Source: Actinomycetes bacterium
GTDB taxonomy: Bacteria; Actinomycetota; Actinomycetes; Propionibacteriales; Propionibacteriaceae
Assembly (NCBI GenBank): GCA_023443125.1
Contig: JAEZVO010000052.1
Span: forward strand, 1 to 18,113
DNA length: 18,113 nucleotides
Direction: 5' to 3'
The position numbers were made by a program, and so were the translations under genes. Under the pieces are notes generated by a model. That model did no database searches, had not been told where the DNA came from, and saw only the letters and a list, made by a program, of their open reading frames with translations. Positions 1-7,571 of this stretch are shown in pieces (position 1 is the first letter of the stretch; every line of letters starts with the position of its first letter).

Positions 1-69
1 GTGGCTGTCCGCATAGTGAGACCAACACTGTCATCTTGCCGGAACTATGTGTTGCGGTCAGGAGGTGCT

Positions 70-99
70 TTGAGGGTCTCTATTCCATAACGATTACAT
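70..99 (+). promoter_or_regulatory. Possible promoter of the peptide ABC importer operon
   Basis: TTGAGG (70-75) and TTACAT (94-99) are separated by 18 bp and lie about 105 bp upstream of the lipoprotein start. Both hexamers match the sigma-70-type consensus only partly, so this is a weak prediction. No gene is visible in bases 1-203; the open frame running in from base 36 is explained by the chosen start at 204. Confidence 0.28.
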
Positions 100-151
100 C
101 CGTTTTTCTGAGATCCCTGTTCTTTCGCCCGCAGAAGTCGCTAGTGTCCAC

Positions 152-191
152 CCCAATTGGGCCAGCAGGTCCACTGACTGTCGTTGACGAC
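152..191. promoter_or_regulatory. Two short palindromes in the leader of the binding-protein gene
   Basis: CCCAATTGGG (152-161) is a perfect 10-bp palindrome. GTCGTTGACGAC (180-191) is a perfect palindrome around a TG centre and abuts the ribosome binding site AAAGGAG (192-198). Either could be an operator, and the second could form a small hairpin next to the Shine-Dalgarno. Neither matches a regulator site I can name. Confidence 0.25.
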
Positions 192-203
192 AAAGGAGAA
201 CCC

Positions 204-2048
204 ATGAAGTTGAGAGGGTCTGCATCTCTCGCGCTGCTGATGAGCGGTGCGCTGTTGCTGGGCGCTTGCACCTCGGACGATCCCGCAGCCGGCCCCACGG
301 GCGGCAGCGACGCATCGGCCTCCGCTGGTGGAGAGGGCAAAGAACCGGAAGCCACGGAATCGGACGATCCCTGCCTGAAGGATCTCGGCATTACCGAATC
401 CGCAGAGGGCCAGGTTGCCTACACCGCAGGTAAGCCCGACTGGACGGGCTACAACGCTTTGACCGCCGACACCTACTCCACGTACAACAACGTGATCGAC
501 GGCATGATGCGCGCCGGATTCACCTACTACGGCACCGACGGCACCATTTGCCGCGACGAGAAGTTCGGCACCGTTGAGGTCACCAGCGAAGACCCGCTGA
601 TCGTGAAGTACACCATCGCCGACGACGCCGTGTGGTCGGATGGCACCCCGATCACTATCAACGACTACCTCCTCGACTGGGCCGCGCAGAACCCTGAGTT
701 CGTCGCTCCGGGCTTCGTGAGCGGCAAGAGCAAGGAGTCCGTGTTCAACCACGTCTCCAGCAGCTTGGCGGAGAAGGTGCCCGACGGCCCGAAGGGTGAG
801 GTTGGTTCCAAGACCTTCACCATCGAATACGCCACCCCTGACCCGGACTACATGATCAACGTCACCTCGGTGCTCCCTGCACATATCGTGGCGAAGAAGT
901 CGGGCCTGGAGCCCGACGCGCTCGCCAAGGCCATCCTCGACAAGGACGGCGACACCGTGCGCAAGGCCGCGAAGTTCTGGAACGAGGGCTGGATCTACAA
1001 CCCCGGCGAGCTGCCGAAGGACATGAGCGAAGTGCCGTCTGCAGGCCCGTACAAGCTGAAGGAGGGCGGCTGGAAGGCCGGCGAATCCCTCACGCTCACA
1101 GCGAACGACAAGTACTGGGGTGAGCCTGCGGCCACGAAGGAGCTCGTGTTCCGCTTCCTCGACGACGCCATCCAGGCCCAGTCGCTGCAGAACGGTGACG
1201 TCCAGGTGATCGCACCGCAGGCCACGGTGGACACCGTGCCGCAGCTGGAGGGCATGGGCGACGGGATCAAGGTCTACCAGTACTCCACGCTTACCTGGGA
1301 GCACCTCGACTTCAACTTCCGCGAGGGCAACGTGATGACGGATCAGAAGGTGCGTGAAGCCTTCGCGATGTGCGTGCCGCGGAAGCAGATCGTCGACCAG
1401 CTCGTCAAGCCCATCAACCCCGACGCTGTCGTGATGAACGCCCGTGAGGTGTTCCCCTTCCAGACGGAGAAGTACGAGGCCATCACGTCGAAGTCCTACG
1501 ACGGACGCTACGACGAGATCGACATCGAGGGCGCCAAGGCCAAGCTCGCTGAAGCCGGCGTCAAGACCCCGCTCAAGGTTCGCATCGGCTACGCAGCGGG
1601 TAACCTGCGTCGCCAGGAGACCGTCAACCTGATCCAGGCCGTCTGCAAGGAGGCTGGCTTCGAGATCGTTGACGTCAGCTCCGACAGGTTCTTCGATAAG
1701 GAGATTCCGGCCGGTAACTACGAGGTGGCGCTGTTCGCTTGGGCTGGCTCCGGCCAGATCACCTCCGGTCAGAACATCTACTCCACGAATCGTCCGCAGA
1801 ACTTCGGCGAGTACTCGAACGAGAAGATCGACGCCGCTTGGAAGGAGCTCGCGGGTTCGCTCGACGAGAACGTCCACCAGGAGCAGACCATCGCCATTGA
1901 GAAGGAACTGTGGGACACGCTGTTCGGTATTCCGCTGTACGCCCATCCTGGCGTGGTCGGCGCCGACGCGAAGCTGGACAACGTTCGCCCGACCGCGACG
2001 CAGTCGCAGGTCTCGTGGAACGCGCATCAGTGGGTAGCAGCCTCCTGA
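204..2048 (+). CDS. Family-5 ABC transporter substrate-binding lipoprotein (peptide/nickel class)
   Basis: Extracytoplasmic lipoprotein of 614 aa that captures substrate, most likely oligopeptides, for the permeases and ATPase encoded downstream. Residues 1-22 are a lipoprotein signal peptide ending in the lipobox LGAC, with Cys22 as the lipidation site. A low-complexity Ser/Gly/Glu linker follows to about residue 55. The core carries the SBP family-5 hallmark AVWSDGTPITINDY (about residues 140-155) and typical ligand-pocket segments, ending in a tryptophan-rich tail near SWNAHQW. The start at 204 is chosen because AAAGGAG lies 5 nt upstream and it gives a proper signal peptide; a start at 36 would bury it. 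It is first in an operon followed by two permeases and a fused ATPase. Substrate identity cannot be read from sequence; peptides are typical, but nickel or other small ligands are possible. Confidence 0.9.
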   Translation: MKLRGSASLALLMSGALLLGACTSDDPAAGPTGGSDASASAGGEGKEPEATESDDPCLKDLGITESAEGQVAYTAGKPDWTGYNALTADTYSTYNNVIDGMMRAGFTYYGTDGTICRDEKFGTVEVTSEDPLIVKYTIADDAVWSDGTPITINDYLLDWAAQNPEFVAPGFVSGKSKESVFNHVSSSLAEKVPDGPKGEVGSKTFTIEYATPDPDYMINVTSVLPAHIVAKKSGLEPDALAKAILDKDGDTVRKAAKFWNEGWIYNPGELPKDMSEVPSAGPYKLKEGGWKAGESLTLTANDKYWGEPAATKELVFRFLDDAIQAQSLQNGDVQVIAPQATVDTVPQLEGMGDGIKVYQYSTLTWEHLDFNFREGNVMTDQKVREAFAMCVPRKQIVDQLVKPINPDAVVMNAREVFPFQTEKYEAITSKSYDGRYDEIDIEGAKAKLAEAGVKTPLKVRIGYAAGNLRRQETVNLIQAVCKEAGFEIVDVSSDRFFDKEIPAGNYEVALFAWAGSGQITSGQNIYSTNRPQNFGEYSNEKIDAAWKELAGSLDENVHQEQTIAIEKELWDTLFGIPLYAHPGVVGADAKLDNVRPTATQSQVSWNAHQWVAAS

Positions 2049-2066
2049 TCGCAGGCTAGAGAGGTC

Positions 2067-2101
2067 AGTCGGGGCAGGAGGATATTCCGCCTGCCCCGAC
2101 T
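2067..2101 (+). terminator. Intercistronic hairpin after the binding-protein gene
   Basis: AGTCGGGGCAGG (2067-2078) is exactly complementary to CCTGCCCCGACT (2090-2101), giving a 12-bp stem with an 11-nt loop. It starts 18 bp after the stop codon. No T-run follows, so partial termination or 3'-end protection of the binding-protein message is more likely than full termination. Such hairpins often explain why binding proteins are made in excess of permeases. Confidence 0.65.
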
Positions 2102-2107
2102 CACGTC

Positions 2108-2136
2108 TTCTCAAGCGCCGCGATGTGCCCTATAGT
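2108..2136 (+). promoter_or_regulatory. Probable internal promoter for the permease/ATPase genes
   Basis: TTCTCA (2108-2113, 4 of 6 matches to TTGACA) and TATAGT (2131-2136, 5 of 6 to TATAAT) are spaced by exactly 17 bp. They sit after the intercistronic hairpin and 59 bp before the likely permease start at 2195. It would let the membrane genes be expressed independently of the binding protein. Confidence 0.5.
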
Positions 2137-2194
2137 TTCCGGGTGCGCAGCTCTTCGATAGCGTTGCGTGAGCCAGCCGAAAAGGATAATCCAC

Positions 2195-3739
2195 GTGTTG
2201 AAATACGTTTTGAAGCGGTTGGGACAGTCTGTTCTGATCCTGCTGCTCGGCTCGCTGGTGATGTTCGTGCTAGTCATCAACTCCGGTGACCCGCTGCAAG
2301 ATCTCCGCGAGTCGCAGGACCCGAACCGCGAGAACCGCATAGCCCAACGCACCGCCATCATGGGTCTCGATAAACCCTGGTACGTACGCTATTTCTCCTG
2401 GCTGGGAGGCGCGGCCAAGTGCTTCATCGGGCAATGCGATCTCGGCAACAACCGTGAAGGGCAGAGCGTCAATGCGCTCGTTGCGAGCGCGGCTGGCTCG
2501 ACGCTACGCCTCGTCACTCTGGCTACCCTGCTCGCCATCGTGATCGGCATCACGCTGGGTATCGTCACCGCCATTCGCCAGTACTCAGGGTTCGACTACG
2601 CAGTGACGTTCATGGCGTTCGTGTTCTTCTCTCTGCCTGTGTTCTGGTTCGCTGTGCTCCTCAAGCACTACGCAGCCATCCAGTTCAACGACTGGATTCC
2701 GACAGCCCACTTCAGTTGGCAAACCATATTGATATCTGCAGTGGCGGTAGGCATCATTCTCGCCGCGGCGCTCGGAGGGAGCCTGCGCCGGCGTCTCATC
2801 ACGTTCGCGGCATCGTTTGCCGTCGTGGCGGGTGTGCTGTGGTACATGGATGCCGTCCAGTGGTTCCGTCGTCCGGCGGTGGGTATCCCGATGTACATCC
2901 TTGCCGTCATTGGTGTGGGCATCTTGGCCATCATGATGACGTCCGGTTTCAAGAACCCCCGCGTGCGCAACGCTGTCGGGGTGACGGTGCTCGTCGCGAT
3001 CGTCGGCTACATCGTGATGCGTCCGACATTGATGATGCCGCGTGAAGATCCGGCGACGTTCTCTGGCGTCACGTGGACGCTCATCGTGCTGTTTTTCGTG
3101 TCCATCGTCGTGGCGGTGCTCGCCGGCCAGCTGCTCGGCGGATTCTCTCGCCGGCAAGCCACATTCGCGTCCGTGGTGGTGTCGATCATCGCCAGCGTCA
3201 TTGCGTTCGCCGACATGATGCTGAGCAACTGGGCCAAGTACCTCGCGGTGCAGCCGCGTCCCATCGCCACCATCGCGTCGGCTACCCCGAACTTCCGCTC
3301 GACGTACTGGAACCACATGATCGACACGGCGACGCACTTGGTGCTGCCCACGTGCGCGCTCATGGTGGTCTCGATCGCGAGCTACATCCGCTACACCCGC
3401 GCCTCGATGCTCGAAGTGCTCCGCCAGGACTACGTGCGCACCGCGCGTTCGAAGGGCATCTCGGAGCGCAAGGTGATTACCCGCCACGCGCTGCGCAACG
3501 CGCTCATTCCGCTGGCCACGATCGTGGCGTTCGACTTCGCGGCGCTCATTGGTGGCGCGGTCATCACCGAGCAGGTCTTTGGTTGGAAGGGCATGGGCGA
3601 CTTGTTCCAGACTGGCTTGAGGAACGTTGACCCGATGCCGGTGATGGGCTTCTTCCTCGTCGCCGGTGGCGCCGCTGTGACGATGAACCTGATTGCCGAC
3701 CTCGTCTACGCCGTCCTCGATCCGCGGATTAGCGGTTAG
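2195..3739 (+). CDS. ABC transporter permease, DppB/OppB type with a large internal insertion
   Basis: Integral membrane permease of the peptide/nickel importer (514 aa). The N-terminal part has a first helix at about residues 9-27 and further helices up to FSLPVFWFAVLLKHY (about 144-158). The C-terminal part holds the ATPase-coupling EAA loop (about 407-440, with DYVRTARSKG and HALRNALIP). It ends in the family-typical sequence VYAVLDPRISG. Family members usually have about 310-340 residues. Here about 190 extra residues (about 170-365), rich in predicted membrane helices, separate the two halves. GTG at 2195 is preferred because AAAGGA lies 8 nt upstream; an in-frame GTG at 2168 would add nine residues without an obvious ribosome site. 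A partner permease follows after 13 nt. Confidence 0.88.
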   Translation: MLKYVLKRLGQSVLILLLGSLVMFVLVINSGDPLQDLRESQDPNRENRIAQRTAIMGLDKPWYVRYFSWLGGAAKCFIGQCDLGNNREGQSVNALVASAAGSTLRLVTLATLLAIVIGITLGIVTAIRQYSGFDYAVTFMAFVFFSLPVFWFAVLLKHYAAIQFNDWIPTAHFSWQTILISAVAVGIILAAALGGSLRRRLITFAASFAVVAGVLWYMDAVQWFRRPAVGIPMYILAVIGVGILAIMMTSGFKNPRVRNAVGVTVLVAIVGYIVMRPTLMMPREDPATFSGVTWTLIVLFFVSIVVAVLAGQLLGGFSRRQATFASVVVSIIASVIAFADMMLSNWAKYLAVQPRPIATIASATPNFRSTYWNHMIDTATHLVLPTCALMVVSIASYIRYTRASMLEVLRQDYVRTARSKGISERKVITRHALRNALIPLATIVAFDFAALIGGAVITEQVFGWKGMGDLFQTGLRNVDPMPVMGFFLVAGGAAVTMNLIADLVYAVLDPRISG

Positions 3740-3752
3740 TAGGGAGTGGGAA

Positions 3753-4733
3753 ATGACTGATCACAACACTCATAATTCGCCCCAGATGGACGAGGAGCAC
3801 GCGTACTCCGTCGAGGATGTCCTCGACCAGACTACTGACAAGTCGTACTCGCAGGGCCAGCTGGTCATGCGGCGCTTCTTGCGTCACAAGGCAGCGATGG
3901 TTTCGTTGGTGCTGCTTCTTGGCATTCTCGTGCTGTCGATTAGCTCGATTGGCGTGGGCCCGATTCCTGGTTGGTGGGGCAAGAACTACGTCACGCCGTA
4001 CCCGTCGGCACTGCCGGGCGGAGCCCCGACGCTCAGCCTGTTCCCGTTCCGCATCGGTGAGCACCCGTTCGGGCAGGACACGATCGGTAAAGACTACTTC
4101 GCGCTCGTGATGCGAGGCGCGCAGGTGTCGCTGTTTATCGCCTTCACCGTCGGTACTGTCGCCACCCTCATCGGCACGACGATCGGTTCCGTCGCGGGGT
4201 ACTTCCGCGGGATTACCGAGTCGATCCTCATGCGGTTTACCGACCTGCTCATCATCCTTCCGCTGCTCGTGATCGCCGCCGTCTTTGGCCGCACCTTCGG
4301 CTCAAACGTGCCGCTCATGGCGTTGATGATCGGCCTGATCTCGTGGACGGGTCTTGCTCGCTTGGTGCGTGCGGAAGTGTTGTCGCTGCGTGAACGAGAG
4401 TTCATTGCTGCTGCTCGCGCCATCGGTACGCCGTCGGTGACGATCATCGGCTGCCACATCCTCCCCAACGCGCTCGGCACCATCGTCGTGAATGCGACGC
4501 TGTCGATCTCCGCGGCCATCCTCGTGGAGACCTCGATCTCGTTCTTGGGCTTTGGTGTGCGTACGCCTGACACGTCGCTCGGTTTGCTCATCCAGACCTA
4601 CCAGAGCACGCTCACCACCCGCCCGTGGCTGTTCTGGTGGCCCGGCATCTTCATTCTGGGCATCGCGCTGTGCGTCAACTTCATTGGCGACGGCCTCCGC
4701 GACGCTTTCGACCCCCGCCAGACGCTGAGCTGA
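3753..4733 (+). CDS. ABC transporter permease, DppC/OppC type
   Basis: Second membrane subunit of the peptide/nickel-type importer, 326 aa, expected to heterodimerise with the preceding permease. A hydrophilic N-terminal tail of about 45 residues precedes the first helix. A periplasmic loop containing IGEHPFGQDTIGKDYF (about residues 105-120) is typical of DppC proteins. The EAA coupling loop lies at about residues 212-242 (EFIAAARAIG, HILPNALG), and the C-terminus GDGLRDAFDPR is the family ending. The ATG at 3753 follows a purine-rich AGGGAGTGGG. It lies 13 nt after the first permease and 11 nt before the ATPase, so the three are translated from one message. Length and motifs are normal, in contrast to its partner. 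Confidence 0.92.
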   Translation: MTDHNTHNSPQMDEEHAYSVEDVLDQTTDKSYSQGQLVMRRFLRHKAAMVSLVLLLGILVLSISSIGVGPIPGWWGKNYVTPYPSALPGGAPTLSLFPFRIGEHPFGQDTIGKDYFALVMRGAQVSLFIAFTVGTVATLIGTTIGSVAGYFRGITESILMRFTDLLIILPLLVIAAVFGRTFGSNVPLMALMIGLISWTGLARLVRAEVLSLREREFIAAARAIGTPSVTIIGCHILPNALGTIVVNATLSISAAILVETSISFLGFGVRTPDTSLGLLIQTYQSTLTTRPWLFWWPGIFILGIALCVNFIGDGLRDAFDPRQTLS

Positions 4734-4744
4734 GGAGCTGAATC

Positions 4745-6445
4745 ATGACGCAAGAAGCAGTGCTGCAGTTCAAGAATCTCGACGTCCAGTTCAAGACGGA
4801 GTTCGGACGCGTCCATGCCGTGAAGGGGCTGACCCTCGACGTGCGCCCCGGCGAGGTCGTGGCCCTCGTCGGCGAGTCGGGGTCCGGCAAATCGGTCACT
4901 GCGACGACGGCCCTCGGCTTGCTGCCCGGCAACGCTCACATCCAGGGTGAGACGATCGTCGCGAACCAAAGCATCGGCAAGCTCAACGGCAAGCAGTTGC
5001 GCAATGTGCGCGGCAACCACGTCGCGATGGTGTTCCAGGAGCCGATGACCGCGCTCAACCCCGTCATCCGGGTGGGCGAACAGCTCACCGAGTCGATGGA
5101 GGTGCACGGCGTCGCATTCGGGCGTGAGGCCTGGGCCCGGGCAGTGGATCTGCTCAAGGCCGTGGGCATCCCCAACGCGGAGCGCCGCGCGAAGCAGTTC
5201 CCGCACGAGCTCTCCGGCGGTATGCGCCAGCGCGTCGTCATCGCCATGGCGCTCGCGTGCGACCCGGCCGTCATCATCGCCGACGAGCCCACCACCGCCC
5301 TCGACGTCACGGTGCAGGCCGACATCCTCGACCTCCTCCGCTCGCTGAAGGACAAGCTCAACACCGGCATCCTGCTGATTACGCACAACATGGGCGTGGT
5401 GGCCGACATGGCTGACCGCGTCGCCGTCATGTTCAAGGGCGACATCGTCGAGCAGGGCACGTCGGAAGAAGTGCTCATGCACCCCCAACACCCCTACACC
5501 AAGCGCCTCCTCGACGCGGTGCCTCACCTGGGTGTTGGCCACGGCCAGTTCGGCGACAAGGTGGCCGACGTCACCAGCCAAGAGATGGCGCTCGAGTGCC
5601 GCAACTTCGTCGTCGAGTACAAGCGCTCAGGTAAGAAGCCATTCCGTGCGGTCGACGACGTCTCGTTCGACGTGCGCCGCGGCGAGATCGTCGGCCTCGT
5701 GGGCGAGTCGGGCTCCGGTAAGTCGACGATTGGCCGCGCCCTGCTCGGCCTGATCCCGGTTGCATCGGGTGAGGCGCGCGTGCTGGGAGAAGACCTCACG
5801 AAGCTGCGCGGGCAGCAGTTGAAGGAGCTTCGCAAGCGCATCGGCGTGATCTTCCAGGACCCGGCGGCGTCGCTCAACCCGCGGCTGCCGGTGGGTGACG
5901 TGATCGCTGAGCCGCTCCAGGTGCACCGCGTGGGCACGAAGGCCGAGCGCCGGCAGCGGGTGCACGACCTGCTCGAGGCGGTTCGTCTGCCCAAGTCGGC
6001 CTACAACCGGTATCCCCACGAGCTCTCGGGTGGCCAGCGCCAGCGCGTCTCCATCGCCCGGGCCCTCACGCTGAGCCCCGACCTGCTCGTCGCTGATGAG
6101 CCCACCTCCGCGCTCGACGTCTCGGTGCAGGCGAGCGTGCTGGAGATGTTCACGGAGCTGCAGAAGGAATTCGGGTTCGCCTGCTTGTTTATCTCGCACG
6201 ACCTGGCCGTGATCGATTCGTTGGCGCACCGCGTTGTGGTGTTGCAGTACGGCAAGATCGTCGAGAAGGGCGACCGCGAGGACGTGCTCATGAACGCGCA
6301 GGAGGAGTACACGAAGCGGCTCCTGGCTGCGGCACCGGTGCCCAACCCCATCCTGCAGGCCCAGCGACGCGAGGAGCGTCACCGCCTGCTTGAGGAGCTC
6401 GGCGATCGCGTCGCAGAGATCGACACCCGCGAGCTGGATCAGTAA
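4745..6445 (+). CDS. Fused double ATPase of the peptide/nickel ABC importer (DppD-DppF type)
   Basis: Cytoplasmic energy-coupling protein of 566 aa in which the two nucleotide-binding domains normally made as separate DppD and DppF subunits are one chain. Domain 1 has Walker A GESGSGKS (43-50), signature LSGGMRQR (about 156-163), Walker B IIADEP (about 178-183) and an H-loop in LITHNMG. Domain 2 has Walker A GESGSGKST (about 320-328), signature LSGGQRQR (about 427-434), Walker B LVADEP and an H-loop in FISHDLAV. Each domain is followed by the oligopeptide/dipeptide C-terminal extension (HPQHPYTKRLL and NAQEEYTKRLL). All catalytic residues are intact, in contrast to the degraded ATPase at 12587-13855. 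GAGGAGCTG precedes the ATG. It is the last gene of the importer operon. Confidence 0.93.
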   Translation: MTQEAVLQFKNLDVQFKTEFGRVHAVKGLTLDVRPGEVVALVGESGSGKSVTATTALGLLPGNAHIQGETIVANQSIGKLNGKQLRNVRGNHVAMVFQEPMTALNPVIRVGEQLTESMEVHGVAFGREAWARAVDLLKAVGIPNAERRAKQFPHELSGGMRQRVVIAMALACDPAVIIADEPTTALDVTVQADILDLLRSLKDKLNTGILLITHNMGVVADMADRVAVMFKGDIVEQGTSEEVLMHPQHPYTKRLLDAVPHLGVGHGQFGDKVADVTSQEMALECRNFVVEYKRSGKKPFRAVDDVSFDVRRGEIVGLVGESGSGKSTIGRALLGLIPVASGEARVLGEDLTKLRGQQLKELRKRIGVIFQDPAASLNPRLPVGDVIAEPLQVHRVGTKAERRQRVHDLLEAVRLPKSAYNRYPHELSGGQRQRVSIARALTLSPDLLVADEPTSALDVSVQASVLEMFTELQKEFGFACLFISHDLAVIDSLAHRVVVLQYGKIVEKGDREDVLMNAQEEYTKRLLAAAPVPNPILQAQRREERHRLLEELGDRVAEIDTRELDQ

Positions 6446-6475
6446 CCCGGTGGCCGGGTGTCTAAGTGGCACCCG
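6445..6475 (+). terminator. Overlapping hairpins at the end of the importer operon
   Basis: ACCCGG-TGG-CCGGGT (6445-6459) begins at the last base of the stop codon. It shares bases with a second possible hairpin, CGGGTG (6455-6460) with CACCCG (6470-6475). Neither is followed by a T-run, so this is a weak or partial terminator. The T-tailed inverted repeat downstream may do more. Confidence 0.35.
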
Positions 6476-6486
6476 CCCCCACCACG

Positions 6487-6568
6487 AAACTTCAAAATCC
6501 GTACGCAGATTGATCTACCACCCCAAAATCAGGGGGAAACTTCAAACTGCGTACGGATTTTGAAGTTT
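6487..6568. repeat. 22-bp perfect inverted repeat with T-tail, built from a palindromic unit
   Basis: The arm at 6487-6508 is exactly the reverse complement of 6547-6568; both contain CGTACG and end in AAACTTC/GAAGTTT. The spacer is 38 nt. The right half (6537-6568) is itself a near-perfect 32-bp palindrome with 10-bp arms AAACTTCAAA/TTTGAAGTTT around CGTACG. The left arm looks like an inverted, truncated copy of that unit. The right arm runs into TTTTTT, so the structure could terminate + strand transcription. It could be a mobile palindromic repeat rather than a dedicated terminator. Confidence 0.7.
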
Positions 6569-6580
6569 TTTACGCGGTGC

Positions 6581-6616
6581 GTCTCGATACAGCGGCTGCG
6601 CCGCTTACTCGACGGT
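6581..6616. repeat. REP-like palindrome, copy a
   Basis: Contains TCTCGATAC, a hairpin GCGGC-TGC-GCCGC (6592-6604) and TTACTCGACGG. The architecture TCGATAC-GC hairpin-CTCgAC is shared with copies b and c. No reading frame with coding character crosses it. Confidence 0.55.
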
Positions 6617-6645
6617 CGGGTGTGTTGCCGCGTGCGCGCCACCCT

Positions 6646-6685
6646 GGTGATTGAGTAGCGCCCGCAGGGCGCGTATCGAAATCAC
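6646..6685. repeat. REP-like palindrome, copy b (inverted)
   Basis: Outer GGTGATTGAGTA pairs imperfectly with TATCGAAATCAC around a perfect GCGCCC-GCA-GGGCGC hairpin (6658-6672). It has the same layout as copy a but in the opposite orientation. Elements of this TTGAGTAGC...GTATCGA type are widespread between actinobacterial genes. Confidence 0.65.
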
Positions 6686-6691
6686 TTTGGT

Positions 6692-6730
6692 GATGGTTTC
6701 GACTCGGCCCTTCGGGCCGGCTCAACCATC
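6692..6730. repeat. REP-like palindrome, copy c
   Basis: Outer stem GATGGTT (6692-6698) with AACCATC (6724-6730); inner hairpin CGGCCC-TTC-GGGCCG (6705-6719). It lies 22 bp beyond the stop codon of the minus-strand operon and may act as its terminator or 3' stabiliser. With copy b it forms a head-to-head pair. Confidence 0.65.
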
Positions 6731-6752
6731 GAATGTTGGCCGCCCCGCTCGC

Positions 6753-7571
6753 TCACCAGGTGCGTTCTTCGCCCAGCTCAGGGTCTTGCGAACCGGCAGG
6801 CGCTTGATCCTTGCTCTTCTCGTCTTCTGCTTCCTGGCGTTCTTTGCTGGCAGCTGTTTCACGTTCCTGTAACTGCTTGGCTGGATCTTCCTTCGGATCC
6901 TCTTCCGACCCTTCTGCTGGTTTTCCGAAGCTCTTGTATTCAAGCCTGGCTAGGGTCTCTTGCTGCTGGTCGGCCTGCGTGCCGCTAGGGGAATCCGTGT
7001 GTTCCTCGCCTTCTTGGGAACCGGGGTCAGGTTTGCTGTCTTGCTGATCTTCTTCTTGCTGCTGGTCGTTGTCGTCCTGCTGATCTTGCTCCTGCTCGGA
7101 CTGCTGTTGCTCCTCGGTCTGCTCATCAGGGCAATCCGCATCCCTGAGCACCGTCCGTGCCTCGTTCCAACGCTCCCGAGCTCCCTCGGCGTCATTGACC
7201 CGCTGGAGCTCGTCGGCTGCCGCTTCGAGCGCCCAAGCCCAGTTCAGACGGATGAGGCACTGCTGCTGTGATGGGGCGAGCTCCGCGGCGCGTGCAAAGT
7301 CGTTGGAAGCGTTTGTCCAGCTGCGCTGCCCGTAGTAGGCGACGCCGCGATTGAACGGCGCTTTCCAACGGTCAACGACGCTCACCTGCATCGCCTTGGT
7401 GTGCCAGGCGACCGCCTGGGTGTAGTTTTCGTCGCGCCACGATGTGTTGCCCAGCAGGGTGAACACCGACTGTGCCGCGATGAGTATCGCAGCCAGCAGT
7501 AGCACCATCCCCATGATTGTGCCGACGAGCATGGAGCGGCGGCCGCGGACTCGTCGTGGATCGTTATTCAT
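6753..7571 (-). CDS. Membrane-anchored TPR protein with acidic Gln-rich tail (BatC-like)
   Basis: Last gene of the long minus-strand operon, 272 aa. A membrane helix at about residues 17-40 is followed by a TPR-like helical region (about 47-130, with FNRGVAYYGQRSW and DFARAAELAP). The C-terminal half is extremely rich in Gln, Glu and Asp (from about 140) and probably disordered. This layout matches BatC-type proteins, which end MoxR-DUF58-VWA-VWA-TPR operons and are thought to act as envelope scaffolds. The start at 7571 overlaps the stop of the preceding VWA gene in an ATGA (7568-7571) and has GGAGG upstream. An upstream in-frame start at 7661 would run deep into the neighbour and is not favoured. 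Molecular function unknown. Confidence 0.82.
   Translation of the reverse strand: MNNDPRRVRGRRSMLVGTIMGMVLLLAAILIAAQSVFTLLGNTSWRDENYTQAVAWHTKAMQVSVVDRWKAPFNRGVAYYGQRSWTNASNDFARAAELAPSQQQCLIRLNWAWALEAAADELQRVNDAEGARERWNEARTVLRDADCPDEQTEEQQQSEQEQDQQDDNDQQQEEDQQDSKPDPGSQEGEEHTDSPSGTQADQQQETLARLEYKSFGKPAEGSEEDPKEDPAKQLQERETAASKERQEAEDEKSKDQAPAGSQDPELGEERTW

Noticed and set aside
36..203. Upstream extension of the binding-protein frame to 36
   Set aside because: It would bury the lipoprotein signal peptide; AAAGGAG five nt before 204 and the LGAC lipobox fix the start.
141..2114. Long open frame of 657 codons on the minus strand opposite the binding protein
   Set aside because: Antisense shadow of a strongly coding GC-rich gene; it has no recognisable domain, no ribosome site and a composition dominated by Arg/Val/Leu/His.
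2585..3487. Minus-strand frame of 300 codons rich in His, Arg and Asp
   Set aside because: Exact shadow of the first permease, whose domains are clear; no independent coding signal.
4598..5581. Minus-strand frame of 327 codons
   Set aside because: Shadow of the permease end and the first half of the fused ATPase; no start site or domain.
6458..6872. Small + strand frames across the intergenic repeats
   Set aside because: They read through palindromic repeats and into the antisense of the TPR gene, with no ribosome site or protein-like composition.
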